Shown here piece by piece: positions 1 to 9,070 of a stretch of DNA of 64,000 bases (position 1 is the first letter of the stretch; every line of letters begins with the position of its first letter). The position numbers and the translations under genes are program-made. Origin of the DNA: Bacteroidota bacterium (GTDB taxonomy: Bacteria; Bacteroidota; Ignavibacteria; Kryptoniales; JAKASW01); the NCBI GenBank assembly GCA_021825585.1, contig JAKAGT010000015.1:61030-125029 (forward strand). Direction: 5' to 3'. The notes below the pieces were generated by a model, which saw only the letters and a list, made by a program, of their open reading frames with translations, was not told the DNA's origin and did not search any database.

Positions 1-288
1 GAGGGATGTCAGATCATCGATTTTGATTGGCGGTATGTTTACATAAACGATGTCGGCGCGAGCCACAGCCGATTGCGCGAAGAGGATCTGCTCGGGAGAA
101 CAATGATGGAAGTATATCCCGGGATTGAGAACACAGATATGTTCGGCATGCTCAGGGATTCAATGGTGAAACGAATCCCACACCGGATGGAGAACCTTTT
201 CGTTTATGAGGACGGAAGCGACTCTGCGTGGTTCAATTTGAGCGTTGAACCCGTTCCCGAAGGCATCTTATCCTCTCGGTCGACATAA
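1..288 (+). pseudogene. PAS-domain 5' part of a frameshifted sensor histidine kinase (cut by window edge)
   Basis: The frame is open from base 1, so the gene begins outside the window. It encodes a PAS-like segment, and the residues EEDLLGRTMMEVYPG are typical of a PAS helix region. The frame ends at a TAA at 286-288. The sequence that should follow (ILSVDITEEKK, the usual PAS-to-kinase linker) is present in another frame from base 270, so one base appears to be missing at about 268-271. The histidine kinase at 303-1031 is therefore the second half of the same gene. Either a real frameshift or a sequencing/assembly error would explain it. The PAS assignment rests on pattern recognition. Confidence 0.6.
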
Positions 289-302
289 CTGAAGAGAAGA
301 AA

Positions 303-1031
303 ATGCAGGAGGAGCTTGAAGATTATCGGGAAGGTTTGGAAAGGCTGGTAAGAGAACGCACCGCTCAACTCGAAGAAGCTAATAGAGAATTGGAAGCGTT
401 CTCGTATTCGGTTTCGCATGATTTGCGGGCGCCGCTAAGGCACATCAATGGCTTTGTCAGCCTGCTTCAACGCCACTCTTCCGGCTTCGACAAGGAAAGC
501 CAGAGGTATGTGGAGATCATCTCGTCTTCGACCTCGAGGATGGGCAGAACCGAGCTAATGAAAAAGAGAATTGATGTTGATCTTCTCGTCAAACGGGTTA
601 TTGCGGAGATTTCCGAACCAGAAGACTCCTCAAAGATCGCCTGGAATCTGGAGAGGCTGCCTGAAGTCGAAGCCGATTCCGGTATGCTCCGCCTGGTTTT
701 TGTCAATCTAATATCGAACGCCATGAAATATTCGCGAAAGAGACCAGACCCGGAAATCTGGATAGCGCATGAAAGGAAGGACGGCGAAGATGTTTTCTCC
801 GTCAAGGACAATGGAGTCGGATTCGATATGAGCTACAAGGGTAGACTCTTCGGGGTCTTCCAGAGACTTCACAGGCAGGATGAATTTGAAGGTGTCGGAA
901 TAGGATTGGCAAATGTCCGTCGAATCATAATGCGCCACGGCGGAAAAGTCTGGGCCGAAGGCGAAGCAGGAAAAGGGGCTACTTTCTACTTCTCCCTTCC
1001 TTCCCAAGAAAGCGAAAGAAAACATGAATAG
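303..1031 (+). CDS. Histidine kinase (HisKA-HATPase), 3' part of the frameshifted gene
   Basis: This is the catalytic half of a cytosolic sensor kinase of the phytochrome-like type that pairs with Rcp1-like regulators. The first ATG is at 303, but the homologous frame runs back to 270, where it should join the upstream PAS segment. A short coiled coil (residues 1-30) leads into the H-box SVSHDLRAPLRHINGF, whose histidine is the phosphoacceptor. The ATPase domain shows an N-box (NLISNAMKYS) and G-boxes (DNGVGFDM, GVGIGLANVRRI). The second dimerisation helix looks shortened: SRMGR is followed directly by TELMKKRIDV, where relatives have about 13 more residues (LIDDLLAFSRMGR-like). The gene overlaps the following regulator by 8 bases. 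Its activity is doubtful. Confidence 0.75.
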   Translation: MQEELEDYREGLERLVRERTAQLEEANRELEAFSYSVSHDLRAPLRHINGFVSLLQRHSSGFDKESQRYVEIISSSTSRMGRTELMKKRIDVDLLVKRVIAEISEPEDSSKIAWNLERLPEVEADSGMLRLVFVNLISNAMKYSRKRPDPEIWIAHERKDGEDVFSVKDNGVGFDMSYKGRLFGVFQRLHRQDEFEGVGIGLANVRRIIMRHGGKVWAEGEAGKGATFYFSLPSQESERKHE

Positions 1032-1464
1032 GCTCGGGAAGATATTGCTTGTCGAGGACGACCACAGAGACGTTGAACTCACGATGCTGGCATTGAGAGA
1101 ATGCCGGCTCGTGAACGAGGTTGTCGAAGTGAACGACGGTTCGGATGCTCTCGACTTTCTCTTCTGCCGCGGGGCTTTCGAGGATAGAGATCCGGAAAAC
1201 CCAGCGGTTGTTCTTCTCGACCTGAAAATGCCCAAAGTGGGCGGACTCCAAGTCCTGAAAGAAATCAGGGAGTCACAGGATCTGAAACGCATCCCTATAG
1301 TGATACTGACCTCTTCGCGGCAGGAGACCGACCTCATCAGGAGTTACGACCTTGGTGTCAACGCTTACGTAGTCAAACCCGTTGAGTTTGGAGAATTCAT
1401 GGAAGCAGTGAAACAGCTCGGAATTTTCTGGGCGATTATCAATGAACCGCCGCCCAGAGGCTGA
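1024..1464 (+). CDS. Response regulator receiver protein, Rcp1 type
   Basis: This is a stand-alone receiver domain of 146 residues with no output domain. The acidic pocket is LLVEDDHRD near residue 9, the phosphoacceptor aspartate lies in VVLLDLKMPKVGG near residue 63, and the signalling residues are ILTSSR and the lysine in VVKPVEF. The insertion after beta-3 and the motif LKRIPIVILTSS are typical of Rcp1-like regulators that take phosphate from phytochrome-type kinases. It overlaps the upstream kinase by 8 bases (ATG at 1024), so the two are translationally coupled and very probably cognate. The protein ends shortly after the final helix (INEPPPRG). Confidence 0.9.
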   Translation: MNRLGKILLVEDDHRDVELTMLALRECRLVNEVVEVNDGSDALDFLFCRGAFEDRDPENPAVVLLDLKMPKVGGLQVLKEIRESQDLKRIPIVILTSSRQETDLIRSYDLGVNAYVVKPVEFGEFMEAVKQLGIFWAIINEPPPRG

Positions 1465-1497
1465 CACGGACATAGAATCTCGAGCGCAGGGGAAAGC

Positions 1498-4233
1498 ATG
1501 GCCGAAGAACCAAACAGAATATATCAGCTTTTGCATTTGGAAGACGATCCGGAAGATGCAGAGATTATCAGTAACATACTCAGAGAGGCAGGAATCACGA
1601 GCCAGAGTCATCTGGTAAGCTCACGTGAGGAATTCCTGAAAGCCCTGGGGAGCGGGAAATACGACCTGATCTTATCCGATTTTAACCTCCCATCATTCGA
1701 CGGGGGTGCCGCCCTGATCGCCGCCCGGGAGAAATCGCCGGAAACGCCCTTCATCTTCGTCTCGGGGCGAATGGGTGAGGATGCCGCGATCCAGAGCTTG
1801 CTCGAAGGTGCAACCGATTACATCTTGAAAACGAAACTAAGCAGACTTGTACCTGCCGTAAGGCGGGCACTTCACGAAGGCGAGGAAAGGAAAAGACTCA
1901 ATCATCTTGAAGCGATGAGGCAGAAGGCGCTCGAAGATTTGCAGGCGAGCGAGGCGAGATTCCGCGGACTCCTTGAAGGCGCGCCTGACGCAGTCATCAT
2001 CACAGACTCGAGGGGACGAATCACTTTCGCAAATGTCGAAACAGAAAGAGTCTTCGGGTTCAAGGTGGATCAGCTGATCGGGGAACCGCTTAGCGTCCTC
2101 GTGCCGAAACGGTTTCGCCAAATGCACGAGAACCTGGTAGGCCGTTTCAATTTGGAACCCCATAGCCGGTCACTTAACTCGGGCATGGAACTCTACGGCC
2201 TCAAGAGTGACGGTACCGAATTTCCAGCCGACATAATGTTGTCCCCTCTCAAGATGGATCATGAGGTTTCCGTGCTGGCCATGGTACGGGACACCACTGC
2301 GGCCAGGAAGGCTGAGATAGCACTCCGTCAAAGTGAAGAGAACTTCAGGCATATTTATGAGTTCTCACCCGTCGGCATAATCAGCTTTGATGCAAAAGGA
2401 CATTTTCTTCGTTGTAACCCGGCGGCACTGAACATTCTCGGATACAGTGAGGCTGAATTGGCCAGTGTCAAGTTCGACAGCCTGACACATCCGGACGACC
2501 GCAGCATCGGGGTGGACCTTCTGGAGCAGCTGAGAACCGGCAAAAGAGAAGCGGTCAGTTATGAGAAACGATATCTGAGGAAAGACAAGAAGGTCGTCTG
2601 GGCTTACCGGATCGTATCGGCGGTCCGCGACAGCGAGAATAAATTGAAATATACGGTCAGCATAATCGAGGATATTACCGAAAGAAAAGAGGCGGAAGAA
2701 GCTCTCCGGAGGTCGGAAGACAAATACCGGAGTCTCGTCGACGGAGCCAGGGATGCCATTTTCAGTCTGTCATCCTCAGGAATCATACAGAGCCTGAATC
2801 CGGCATTTGAAATCATGACGGGATGGAAGCCCGAGCAGTGGATTGGAAAGAGTTTCACAGACCTGCTGCACCCTGATGACCGAAAAAAGGCGACATCTGC
2901 CTTCCAGCGGTTGCTGAAGCGCGAGTTGTCCGAAATCGGCGAATACCGAATTACCAAGAAATCAGGAGGAAGCTCAGTCCTCGAGCTGAACTCGACGGTC
3001 CAGATGCGCGACGGAAAAGTCATGGGGATACTCGGAGTTGCAAGAGATGTGACTGCCCAGAAGCTTATCGAGGAACAACTCAGGCAGTCGCAAAAACTGG
3101 AGAGCATCGGAACTCTGGCGGGTGGAATTGCCCATGATTTCAACAACATCCTCGGCATTATAGTGGGATACGCAGGACTCGTCAAGAAGTCTCTTCGTGA
3201 GGACGTTCATCTGTCCAAGGAAGTTGATGCGATAGAAGCAGCGGCAAAACGAGGTGTCGGATTGGTCCGTCAGCTTCTGACATTTGCAAGAAAGGAAGAC
3301 CGTATCTCCAGGGCTTTCGACGTGAACGACGTCGTCACGGATACTTTCAAGCTGATCCAGGAGACATTTCCTAAAGCGATCTCAATTCGACTTAGACTGA
3401 GTCAGACACCGCTGCTTGTCGTCGGAGATCCCAACGAGATTCACCAGACTGTCCTCAATCTGTGTGTGAATGCAAGAGACGCAATCATCGATCGGACGGG
3501 TACGGCTGCCGGCGGAAGTCTGGAGATCACTACCGCCTCCTTCAAGGGGAAAGACTTGATTGAGAAGTTTCCATCGATCCAATGTGACGAGTACATCTCG
3601 ATAAAACTGTCTGACAACGGAATCGGGATGGACGAAGCCACAAAGACAAGGATCTTCGAACCCTTCTTCACGACCAAAGACAGGGGTAAGGGAACGGGCC
3701 TTGGGTTGGCAACTGTTTATGGTATCGTTGAAGGCCATGAAGGATTTATAAGCGTCTCGAGCAAGCTGGGTTCCGGGACTACCTTCGAAGTCTTTCTGCC
3801 GGCACGGGCAGATTCCGATGATCCGGAAATTGAAGACGACATTGAGAATTTGGATGTTAGAGGAGGGACTGAGACAATACTGGTTGTGGAGGATGAATCC
3901 GGTCTCAGGGAATTCCTGACTGAAGTGCTGTCGAATAAGGGCTACAAAGTATTGGCTGCAGGAGACGGTCAGAAAGCTGTCAGCCTTTTTCTTGAAAACC
4001 ATGACATCAAGCTCGTTCTCTCGGACATCGGCCTTCCAAACGTGAGCGGCGTCGACCTTCTCGCGGCTGTACGAAAATCGAATCCCGACGTGAAAGTCAT
4101 CCTTGCGAGCGGCTTTGTAGAAGACGAAGAGAGGGAAAGAGCCGCGCATCATGGTGTAAATGCCTTTTTGCAGAAGCCTTATAAGCTCGATGAAGTCCTC
4201 CGGTTGGTTCGCAATGTCCTGGATGCAGTATGA
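1498..4233 (+). CDS. Hybrid sensor histidine kinase, REC-PAS-PAS-PAS-HisKA-HATPase-REC
   Basis: This 911-residue cytoplasmic signalling protein has no membrane segment. Approximate domain order: receiver 1 (8-125, aspartate in [14 protein letters not shown]), PAS (155-270), PAS (278-395), PAS (405-520), HisKA with H-box [12 protein letters not shown] at about 540-551, HATPase (640-770, G-box [15 protein letters not shown]) and a C-terminal receiver (793-908, aspartate in [13 protein letters not shown]). The HDFNNIL form of the H-box belongs to the NtrB-like/hybrid class that often phosphorylates its own C-terminal receiver. It follows the Rcp1-like regulator by 33 bases, so the three genes probably form one signalling operon. 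The signal is unknown. Confidence 0.9.
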   Translation: MAEEPNRIYQLLHLEDDPEDAEIISNILREAGITSQSHLVSSREEFLKALGSGKYDLILSDFNLPSFDGGAALIAAREKSPETPFIFVSGRMGEDAAIQSLLEGATDYILKTKLSRLVPAVRRALHEGEERKRLNHLEAMRQKALEDLQASEARFRGLLEGAPDAVIITDSRGRITFANVETERVFGFKVDQLIGEPLSVLVPKRFRQMHENLVGRFNLEPHSRSLNSGMELYGLKSDGTEFPADIMLSPLKMDHEVSVLAMVRDTTAARKAEIALRQSEENFRHIYEFSPVGIISFDAKGHFLRCNPAALNILGYSEAELASVKFDSLTHPDDRSIGVDLLEQLRTGKREAVSYEKRYLRKDKKVVWAYRIVSAVRDSENKLKYTVSIIEDITERKEAEEALRRSEDKYRSLVDGARDAIFSLSSSGIIQSLNPAFEIMTGWKPEQWIGKSFTDLLHPDDRKKATSAFQRLLKRELSEIGEYRITKKSGGSSVLELNSTVQMRDGKVMGILGVARDVTAQKLIEEQLRQSQKLESIGTLAGGIAHDFNNILGIIVGYAGLVKKSLREDVHLSKEVDAIEAAAKRGVGLVRQLLTFARKEDRISRAFDVNDVVTDTFKLIQETFPKAISIRLRLSQTPLLVVGDPNEIHQTVLNLCVNARDAIIDRTGTAAGGSLEITTASFKGKDLIEKFPSIQCDEYISIKLSDNGIGMDEATKTRIFEPFFTTKDRGKGTGLGLATVYGIVEGHEGFISVSSKLGSGTTFEVFLPARADSDDPEIEDDIENLDVRGGTETILVVEDESGLREFLTEVLSNKGYKVLAAGDGQKAVSLFLENHDIKLVLSDIGLPNVSGVDLLAAVRKSNPDVKVILASGFVEDEERERAAHHGVNAFLQKPYKLDEVLRLVRNVLDAV

Positions 4234-4508
4234 CGATGACCTTCGTTCGGGCATTCCTAACGGATCGGCCACGAAAACTGATCTTTGGCGGTGCGTTTAA
4301 GCGTTCGGTAATGTCGGGCCGGCATAATTGCATTTTCTAATCGGCTTGTTTAGCTTCTTCACACAGACTTCTGGTTGAATGAGCACCATGGCAATTGATG
4401 AGACTGGATTGGTCCACTAATGTAGCGAAGTACAAATCAGAAAGGCGAACACCCGTGGAAAAGAATCGATACACGCGTACCAATACCAGGGCACAGAAAA
4501 TAGCCCGA

Positions 4509-7500
4509 ATGATATCTGGCGGTCTCTTCTGGTATTCATTGGCAGTGATTGCCGTTTGGATGAATATCACCTCCCCGATTGTCTCAGCACAGCAAGTGAC
4601 TCTGCCCGCGCACGTTGACATGCGCTGGCGGCTTGTCGGTCCGTTCAGAGCGGGTCGCGCGCTTGCAGCGGCAGGCATTCCCGGAAATTGCAGGGTGTTT
4701 TACTTCGGGGCGGTGGACGGCGGAGTCTGGAAAACCGAGAACGCTGGTCTGACATGGGAATCGATGTCTGACGGGTTGGAGAATCCATCGATCGGCGCTC
4801 TTGCCGTAGCTCCGTCGGACCCGGAGATTCTCTATGCGGGCACAGGTGAAGCTGACATGCGTTCAGACATGACTTATGGTGACGGCGTCTACAAGTCGAC
4901 TGACGGTGCGAAGACATGGGTACACGTCGGTCTGGAGGACACGCGACATATCGGCAAGATTTTAATCGACCCAAACAATCCTGATTTAGTTCTTGTTGCC
5001 GCCCTTGGACATGCCTACGGCCCTAACAGCGAGCGTGGCGTGTTCCGCACCACCGATGGGGGAAAGACATGGGAGAAGGTTCTCTACAAGAATCCGGATG
5101 TCGGTGCGATAGACCTCTCCTGGGATCCGACCGATCCCTCCGTAGTATACGCGGCGATGTGGCAGGCCCGCCGGACACCATGGAGCCAATACCCCCCTGA
5201 TGAAGGAGACGGGAGCGGACTCTATAAATCGACGGATGAGGGAAAGACATGGATCGAGGTTCCGCCTAATGGGCTACCTCAGAAGCCGTATGGGCGAATC
5301 GGAATCTCTGTGGCATCCGGTTCCAAGGGCGAAGTGGTCTACGCCTTGATTCAGGACCTCAAAGAAAGCTCCGGCTTGTATCGTTCCGACAATGGCGGCA
5401 GGAGCTGGAGTATGACAAGCGACGATCCACGCATCGTGACCCGGATGTGGTATTTCGGGAGGGTTTTCGTGGACCCTGCTGACGAGAACATAGTGTATGT
5501 ACCTAACCGGTCGATCATGCGTTCTACCGACGGCGGAAAAACCTTCGTCGCCATAAAAGGATCTCCGGGCGGAGATGATTATCACTTTCTCTGGGTCGAC
5601 CCGAAGAACGATCAACGCATGATAGTGGCGAGCGATCAGGGGACGACACTCAGCCTGGATAACGGGAAGACATGGAGCAGCTGGTACAATCAGCCGACCG
5701 GGCAGTTTTACCATGTAGCCACCGACAACCAGTTCCCCTACAGGATATACGGGGCGCAGCAGGATGCCGGGACGGTTTCCATCGCAAGCCGCAGCGATTA
5801 CGGCGAGATTACATTCAGAGACTGGTATTCTGTGGGAGCGGGGGAAAGCGGTTATATCGCGCCCGACCCATTGAATGCGAACATCGTATATGGCGGGGAC
5901 ACATACGGCGGAATCTTTCGCTTCGACAGGACGACGGGACAGTCACAGGTAATATCTCCCTCGATTCTTGCTTCCTTCTATACTCCTACACCAAAAAGGA
6001 AATACCGGTTTACCTGGACATCCCCGATAGTCTTCGACCCGCACGATCCACGCACTCTGTATTTCGGAGCACAGGAGTTGCTCATGACCAGGGACGGTGG
6101 ACTTCACTGGCAGGCTATCAGCCCGGACCTCACGGTGTCCAAATCGCAATTCAAAAATCAGCAAGCCCTCAACGGGGTTGAGAAGTCTCACAAAGGATGG
6201 GGCGTTATCTATACGATTGCACCCTCGCCGGTAAGAGATCGTCTCATTTGGATTGGAACTGACAACGGACTCATTCGCCTCACCAAGGACGGAGGCAGGC
6301 ACTGGGAGAACGTCACCCCGCCCGGCATGACTCCCTGGACCAAAATAAGCATGATCGAAGCTTCTCCGTTTGTACCCGGGGAAGCCTATGCTGCGGTCGA
6401 GCGCCACCGATTGGATGATCTTTCACCGTACATTTATCGCACAACGGATTTCGGCAAGCACTGGACACTTGTAGTGGATGGGATCGGTCCGAAGTCCTTC
6501 GTGCGTGTGGTGAGATGTGATCTCACGAAGAAGGGGCTGTTGTTTGCCGGTACTGAGAGAGGAGTCTACGTGTCCTTTGATGATGGTGACCATTGGCAGT
6601 CACTGCAGCTGAACCTGCCGACCGCATCGATCCGGGATCTTGCCGTGCACGGTCACGATCTTGTCGCCGCGACTCACGGCAGGGCTTTCTGGGTGCTCGA
6701 TGATTTGACGCCATTGGAACAGTTAAGCGGCAGCGTTCTTAATTCGAATGTGCACCTTTTTCAGCCCGAGCAGGCAATCAGAATACGACGCAGTGTGAAT
6801 AGCGACACGCCATTGCCCCCTGAGATTCCACACGGAACAAACCCACCCGCCGGTGCAATTATCGACTACTACCTTGGATCGTTGCCGCAGGGGACTATAA
6901 CGCTCAAGGTCCTGGATAAATACGGAAATCTCGTCAGACGATTTTCGAGCAATTATCAACCGAATCCGGACAAGAATCCGCCTTACTTCATGAACGCATG
7001 GCTGCCGGTTTTCAAGGGCCTGCCGGCACATGCTGGGCTTAACAGGTTCGTTTGGGATCTCCGCTATTTTCATCCGCATGTGCCGGGCCACGGTTATTCG
7101 ATGGCGATTGCAAACCTGCACAGCGTCCGCGAACCTGAAGGACCGCTGGTCCTCCCGGGGAAGTACAAGATTGTGTTGACGGTCGACGGAAAATCATACT
7201 CCCGTTTTGTAGATGTGAAAATGGATCCACGGGTCCATGTGACGAAGGTCGCACTCAGGGATCAGCTCGCCCTCGCGATCGGCATTTGGAACGCAATATC
7301 GGATGAGAATTCACTTTCCGTCCAGGTCGATTCACTCGATGCAAAGATTTCCGGCCTGAGCGGCGAAGGCAAGTTGAGCTCGGACGCAATTACAGATGCC
7401 CGTTTCCTTGCGAATAAACTCAAAAAGTTCAAGGCGACTTTGAACGTCGGCGAACTTGCAGGTCTCGAGTCGGATGTGATGAGCGCCGACCGCGAGCCGA

Positions 7501-7703
7501 CTTCACAGATGATGGAAGCCTACAGGACGCTTGCCTCAAGACTTTCGGTTGCAAGGGATGAATGGAAGACGATTGAATCGAAAGATCTCTCCTCCCTGAA
7601 CCGACAGTTGGAGAAATCCGGTTTAGAGGCGCTCCGGCCGGCCGGCACTGCACCGTATCATCTTCGGCTCCCTTTTCGACAAAGCTCGGTTGTCAGAAAG
7701 TAA
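4509..7703 (+). CDS. Secreted sortilin/BNR-type beta-propeller protein
   Basis: This is a large exported protein built of repeated Asp-box/BNR motifs such as STDGAKTWVHVG, TTDGGKTWEKV, SDNGGRSWSMT and TKDGGRHWENV, as in VPS10/sortilin and photosystem-assembly-factor-like propellers. The reading frame is open from a TTG at 4395 (ATG at 4398). I chose ATG 4509 because it begins directly at a signal peptide (MISGGLFWYSLAVIAVW, cleavage near VSAQQ). After two propellers, from about residue 740, comes a beta-rich and helical C-terminal region without recognised motifs. No sorting domain is visible. Such proteins are common in Bacteroidetes and Acidobacteria and are often misnamed glycosyl hydrolases; the substrate is unknown. 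It stands alone between the kinase operon and proline dehydrogenase. Confidence 0.75.
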   Translation: MISGGLFWYSLAVIAVWMNITSPIVSAQQVTLPAHVDMRWRLVGPFRAGRALAAAGIPGNCRVFYFGAVDGGVWKTENAGLTWESMSDGLENPSIGALAVAPSDPEILYAGTGEADMRSDMTYGDGVYKSTDGAKTWVHVGLEDTRHIGKILIDPNNPDLVLVAALGHAYGPNSERGVFRTTDGGKTWEKVLYKNPDVGAIDLSWDPTDPSVVYAAMWQARRTPWSQYPPDEGDGSGLYKSTDEGKTWIEVPPNGLPQKPYGRIGISVASGSKGEVVYALIQDLKESSGLYRSDNGGRSWSMTSDDPRIVTRMWYFGRVFVDPADENIVYVPNRSIMRSTDGGKTFVAIKGSPGGDDYHFLWVDPKNDQRMIVASDQGTTLSLDNGKTWSSWYNQPTGQFYHVATDNQFPYRIYGAQQDAGTVSIASRSDYGEITFRDWYSVGAGESGYIAPDPLNANIVYGGDTYGGIFRFDRTTGQSQVISPSILASFYTPTPKRKYRFTWTSPIVFDPHDPRTLYFGAQELLMTRDGGLHWQAISPDLTVSKSQFKNQQALNGVEKSHKGWGVIYTIAPSPVRDRLIWIGTDNGLIRLTKDGGRHWENVTPPGMTPWTKISMIEASPFVPGEAYAAVERHRLDDLSPYIYRTTDFGKHWTLVVDGIGPKSFVRVVRCDLTKKGLLFAGTERGVYVSFDDGDHWQSLQLNLPTASIRDLAVHGHDLVAATHGRAFWVLDDLTPLEQLSGSVLNSNVHLFQPEQAIRIRRSVNSDTPLPPEIPHGTNPPAGAIIDYYLGSLPQGTITLKVLDKYGNLVRRFSSNYQPNPDKNPPYFMNAWLPVFKGLPAHAGLNRFVWDLRYFHPHVPGHGYSMAIANLHSVREPEGPLVLPGKYKIVLTVDGKSYSRFVDVKMDPRVHVTKVALRDQLALAIGIWNAISDENSLSVQVDSLDAKISGLSGEGKLSSDAITDARFLANKLKKFKATLNVGELAGLESDVMSADREPTSQMMEAYRTLASRLSVARDEWKTIESKDLSSLNRQLEKSGLEALRPAGTAPYHLRLPFRQSSVVRK

Positions 7704-7775
7704 CTTACCGTTACTTTCGAATCGGCGGATAATGTCGGCGGGATAAACGTCGTATCGATTCGTCAAACAGCAAGA

Positions 7776-7812
7776 GGTGCAGGCGCGCGTCAGCGGGCAG
7801 CGCACCTGCACC
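7776..7812. terminator. GC-rich inverted repeat, possible terminator
   Basis: GGTGCAGG-C-GCG (7776-7787) pairs with CGC-A-CCTGCACC (7801-7812), with one C/A mismatch and a 13-base loop. It lies 70 bases after the propeller gene. There is no T-run behind it, so it would be a weak intrinsic terminator at best, or a structured untranslated element. Confidence 0.3.
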
Positions 7813-7989
7813 GTCCGCGAGAATTGGCATGGTAATACGCGGGTTTTCAATTCCGGCGGCGCGTTATTAAACGAAGCGCGGGCAAGCAGTGGGGCGTGCG
7901 AAACCGGTTTGATTCTCCAGTCGTCGTCAAATAAATTAATCTAAATTTGCCGGAAGGAAAAGCGCGACACAATTGTGAACGGAGTAGAA

Positions 7990-8892
7990 ATGAATCCTCT
8001 GAACAACATGATCGTTTCAAGCCTTCAGTTATTTCCAAAAAGCATAGTTAAAAGATTTGCACTTCGCTATATCGCCGGAGAGCATGTCGAAGACGCTGTC
8101 AGGCTGGTGCGGAGTCTCAACGCTGGAAGAATCATGGCGACAGTCGACGTCCTGGGCGAAAACGTCAGCGACAAGAGTGATGCGGAGAAATCTTCCAGCG
8201 CGGCCCGGGAGGTCCTTAAGGTAATCGCTGAGAACAAACTGGATGCGAACCTATCCATAAAGCTGACGCAATTCGGGCTCAACATCGATAAGGATTTTTG
8301 CTATTCGAATGTCAAGCCGGTGATGGATTTAGCCAAGAGTTACGGGAACTTTGTCCGCATCGACATGGAAGATTCGGGTACTACCTCGACTACTCTCGGG
8401 ATTTATGAAAAATTCAGGGCGGATGGATACGATAATACTGGAGTGGTCATCCAGGCTTACATGCGGCGCAGCGAAAGCGACGTGAGGCGGCTTATAGACA
8501 TGAAGGCAAGCGTGAGGTTATGCAAGGGCATATATATCGAGCCTGAAGACATCGCCTTCAAGAAAAGAGAGGAGATAAGACAGAATTATATTTTGCTCCT
8601 GAACATGCTGCTTGAGGGAGGATGTAAAGTCGGGATTGCAACCCACGATGATTATCTGATTAGGTCCGCCTACGATGCGATTGCCCGGCTTAATGTTCAG
8701 AGAAACAACTTCGAATTTCAGATGCTGCTCGGAGTGCGCTCCGATCTGAGGGACAGGATAGTGGCGGACGGGCACAGGCTGCGAATCTACGTGCCATTCG
8801 GAGAGCAGTGGTATGCGTATTCAATGAGGCGATTCAAGGAAAATCCCCAGGTCGCAGGATACGTTCTAAAGTCGGTTCTTTTCGGACAGTGA
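7990..8892 (+). CDS. Proline dehydrogenase (monofunctional, PRODH)
   Basis: This is an FAD enzyme that oxidises proline to pyrroline-5-carboxylate and passes electrons to the quinone pool. It has about 300 residues, the usual length for the stand-alone bacterial form. The barrel motifs are visible in order: SIKLTQFGL, VRIDMEDS, VVIQAYMRRSESD, VRLCKGIYIEP and GVGIATHDD-like KVGIATHDD. Towards the C-terminus EFQMLLGV and LRIYVPFGEQWY match the flavin/substrate-binding end of the family, and RRFKENP is the usual terminal helix. The frame is open from a GTG at 7975, but GGAG at 7981-7984 sits five bases before ATG 7990, which I take as the start. No P5C dehydrogenase is adjacent. Confidence 0.9.
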   Translation: MNPLNNMIVSSLQLFPKSIVKRFALRYIAGEHVEDAVRLVRSLNAGRIMATVDVLGENVSDKSDAEKSSSAAREVLKVIAENKLDANLSIKLTQFGLNIDKDFCYSNVKPVMDLAKSYGNFVRIDMEDSGTTSTTLGIYEKFRADGYDNTGVVIQAYMRRSESDVRRLIDMKASVRLCKGIYIEPEDIAFKKREEIRQNYILLLNMLLEGGCKVGIATHDDYLIRSAYDAIARLNVQRNNFEFQMLLGVRSDLRDRIVADGHRLRIYVPFGEQWYAYSMRRFKENPQVAGYVLKSVLFGQ

Positions 8893-8975
8893 TCGGTTCT
8901 GCCGCCGGTTAAGAAACTCCTGAGGGGCGCGATTGAACTCAGGAAACGACGGATAGCGGCAGGACGAGTACCTGA

Positions 8976-8991
8976 CCCCGCATTAGCGGGG
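8976..8991. terminator. Short hairpin after proline dehydrogenase
   Basis: CCCCGC-ATTA-GCGGGG forms a perfect six-pair stem with a four-base loop, 84 bases after the proline dehydrogenase stop and 80 before uvrB. The sequence after it (CTGATTTCG) is only weakly T-rich, so termination is possible but not well supported. Confidence 0.3.
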
Positions 8992-9070
8992 CTGATTTCG
9001 CTCGGGAAGTGGGAGTTTCGTTCTCCAGTCGGGTTGAATTCGTCAGCGGAAAATGTGAATTTCTTCTGTG

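Noticed and set aside
3382..4272. 296-residue minus-strand frame opposite the hybrid kinase
   Set aside because: Lies wholly across conserved kinase and receiver sequence; no own motifs.
4305..7750. Similar short sequences (TAATGTCGG...ATAA) on both sides of the sortilin-type gene, as if duplicated target sites
   Set aside because: Only about nine bases match continuously and the spacing differs; probably chance.
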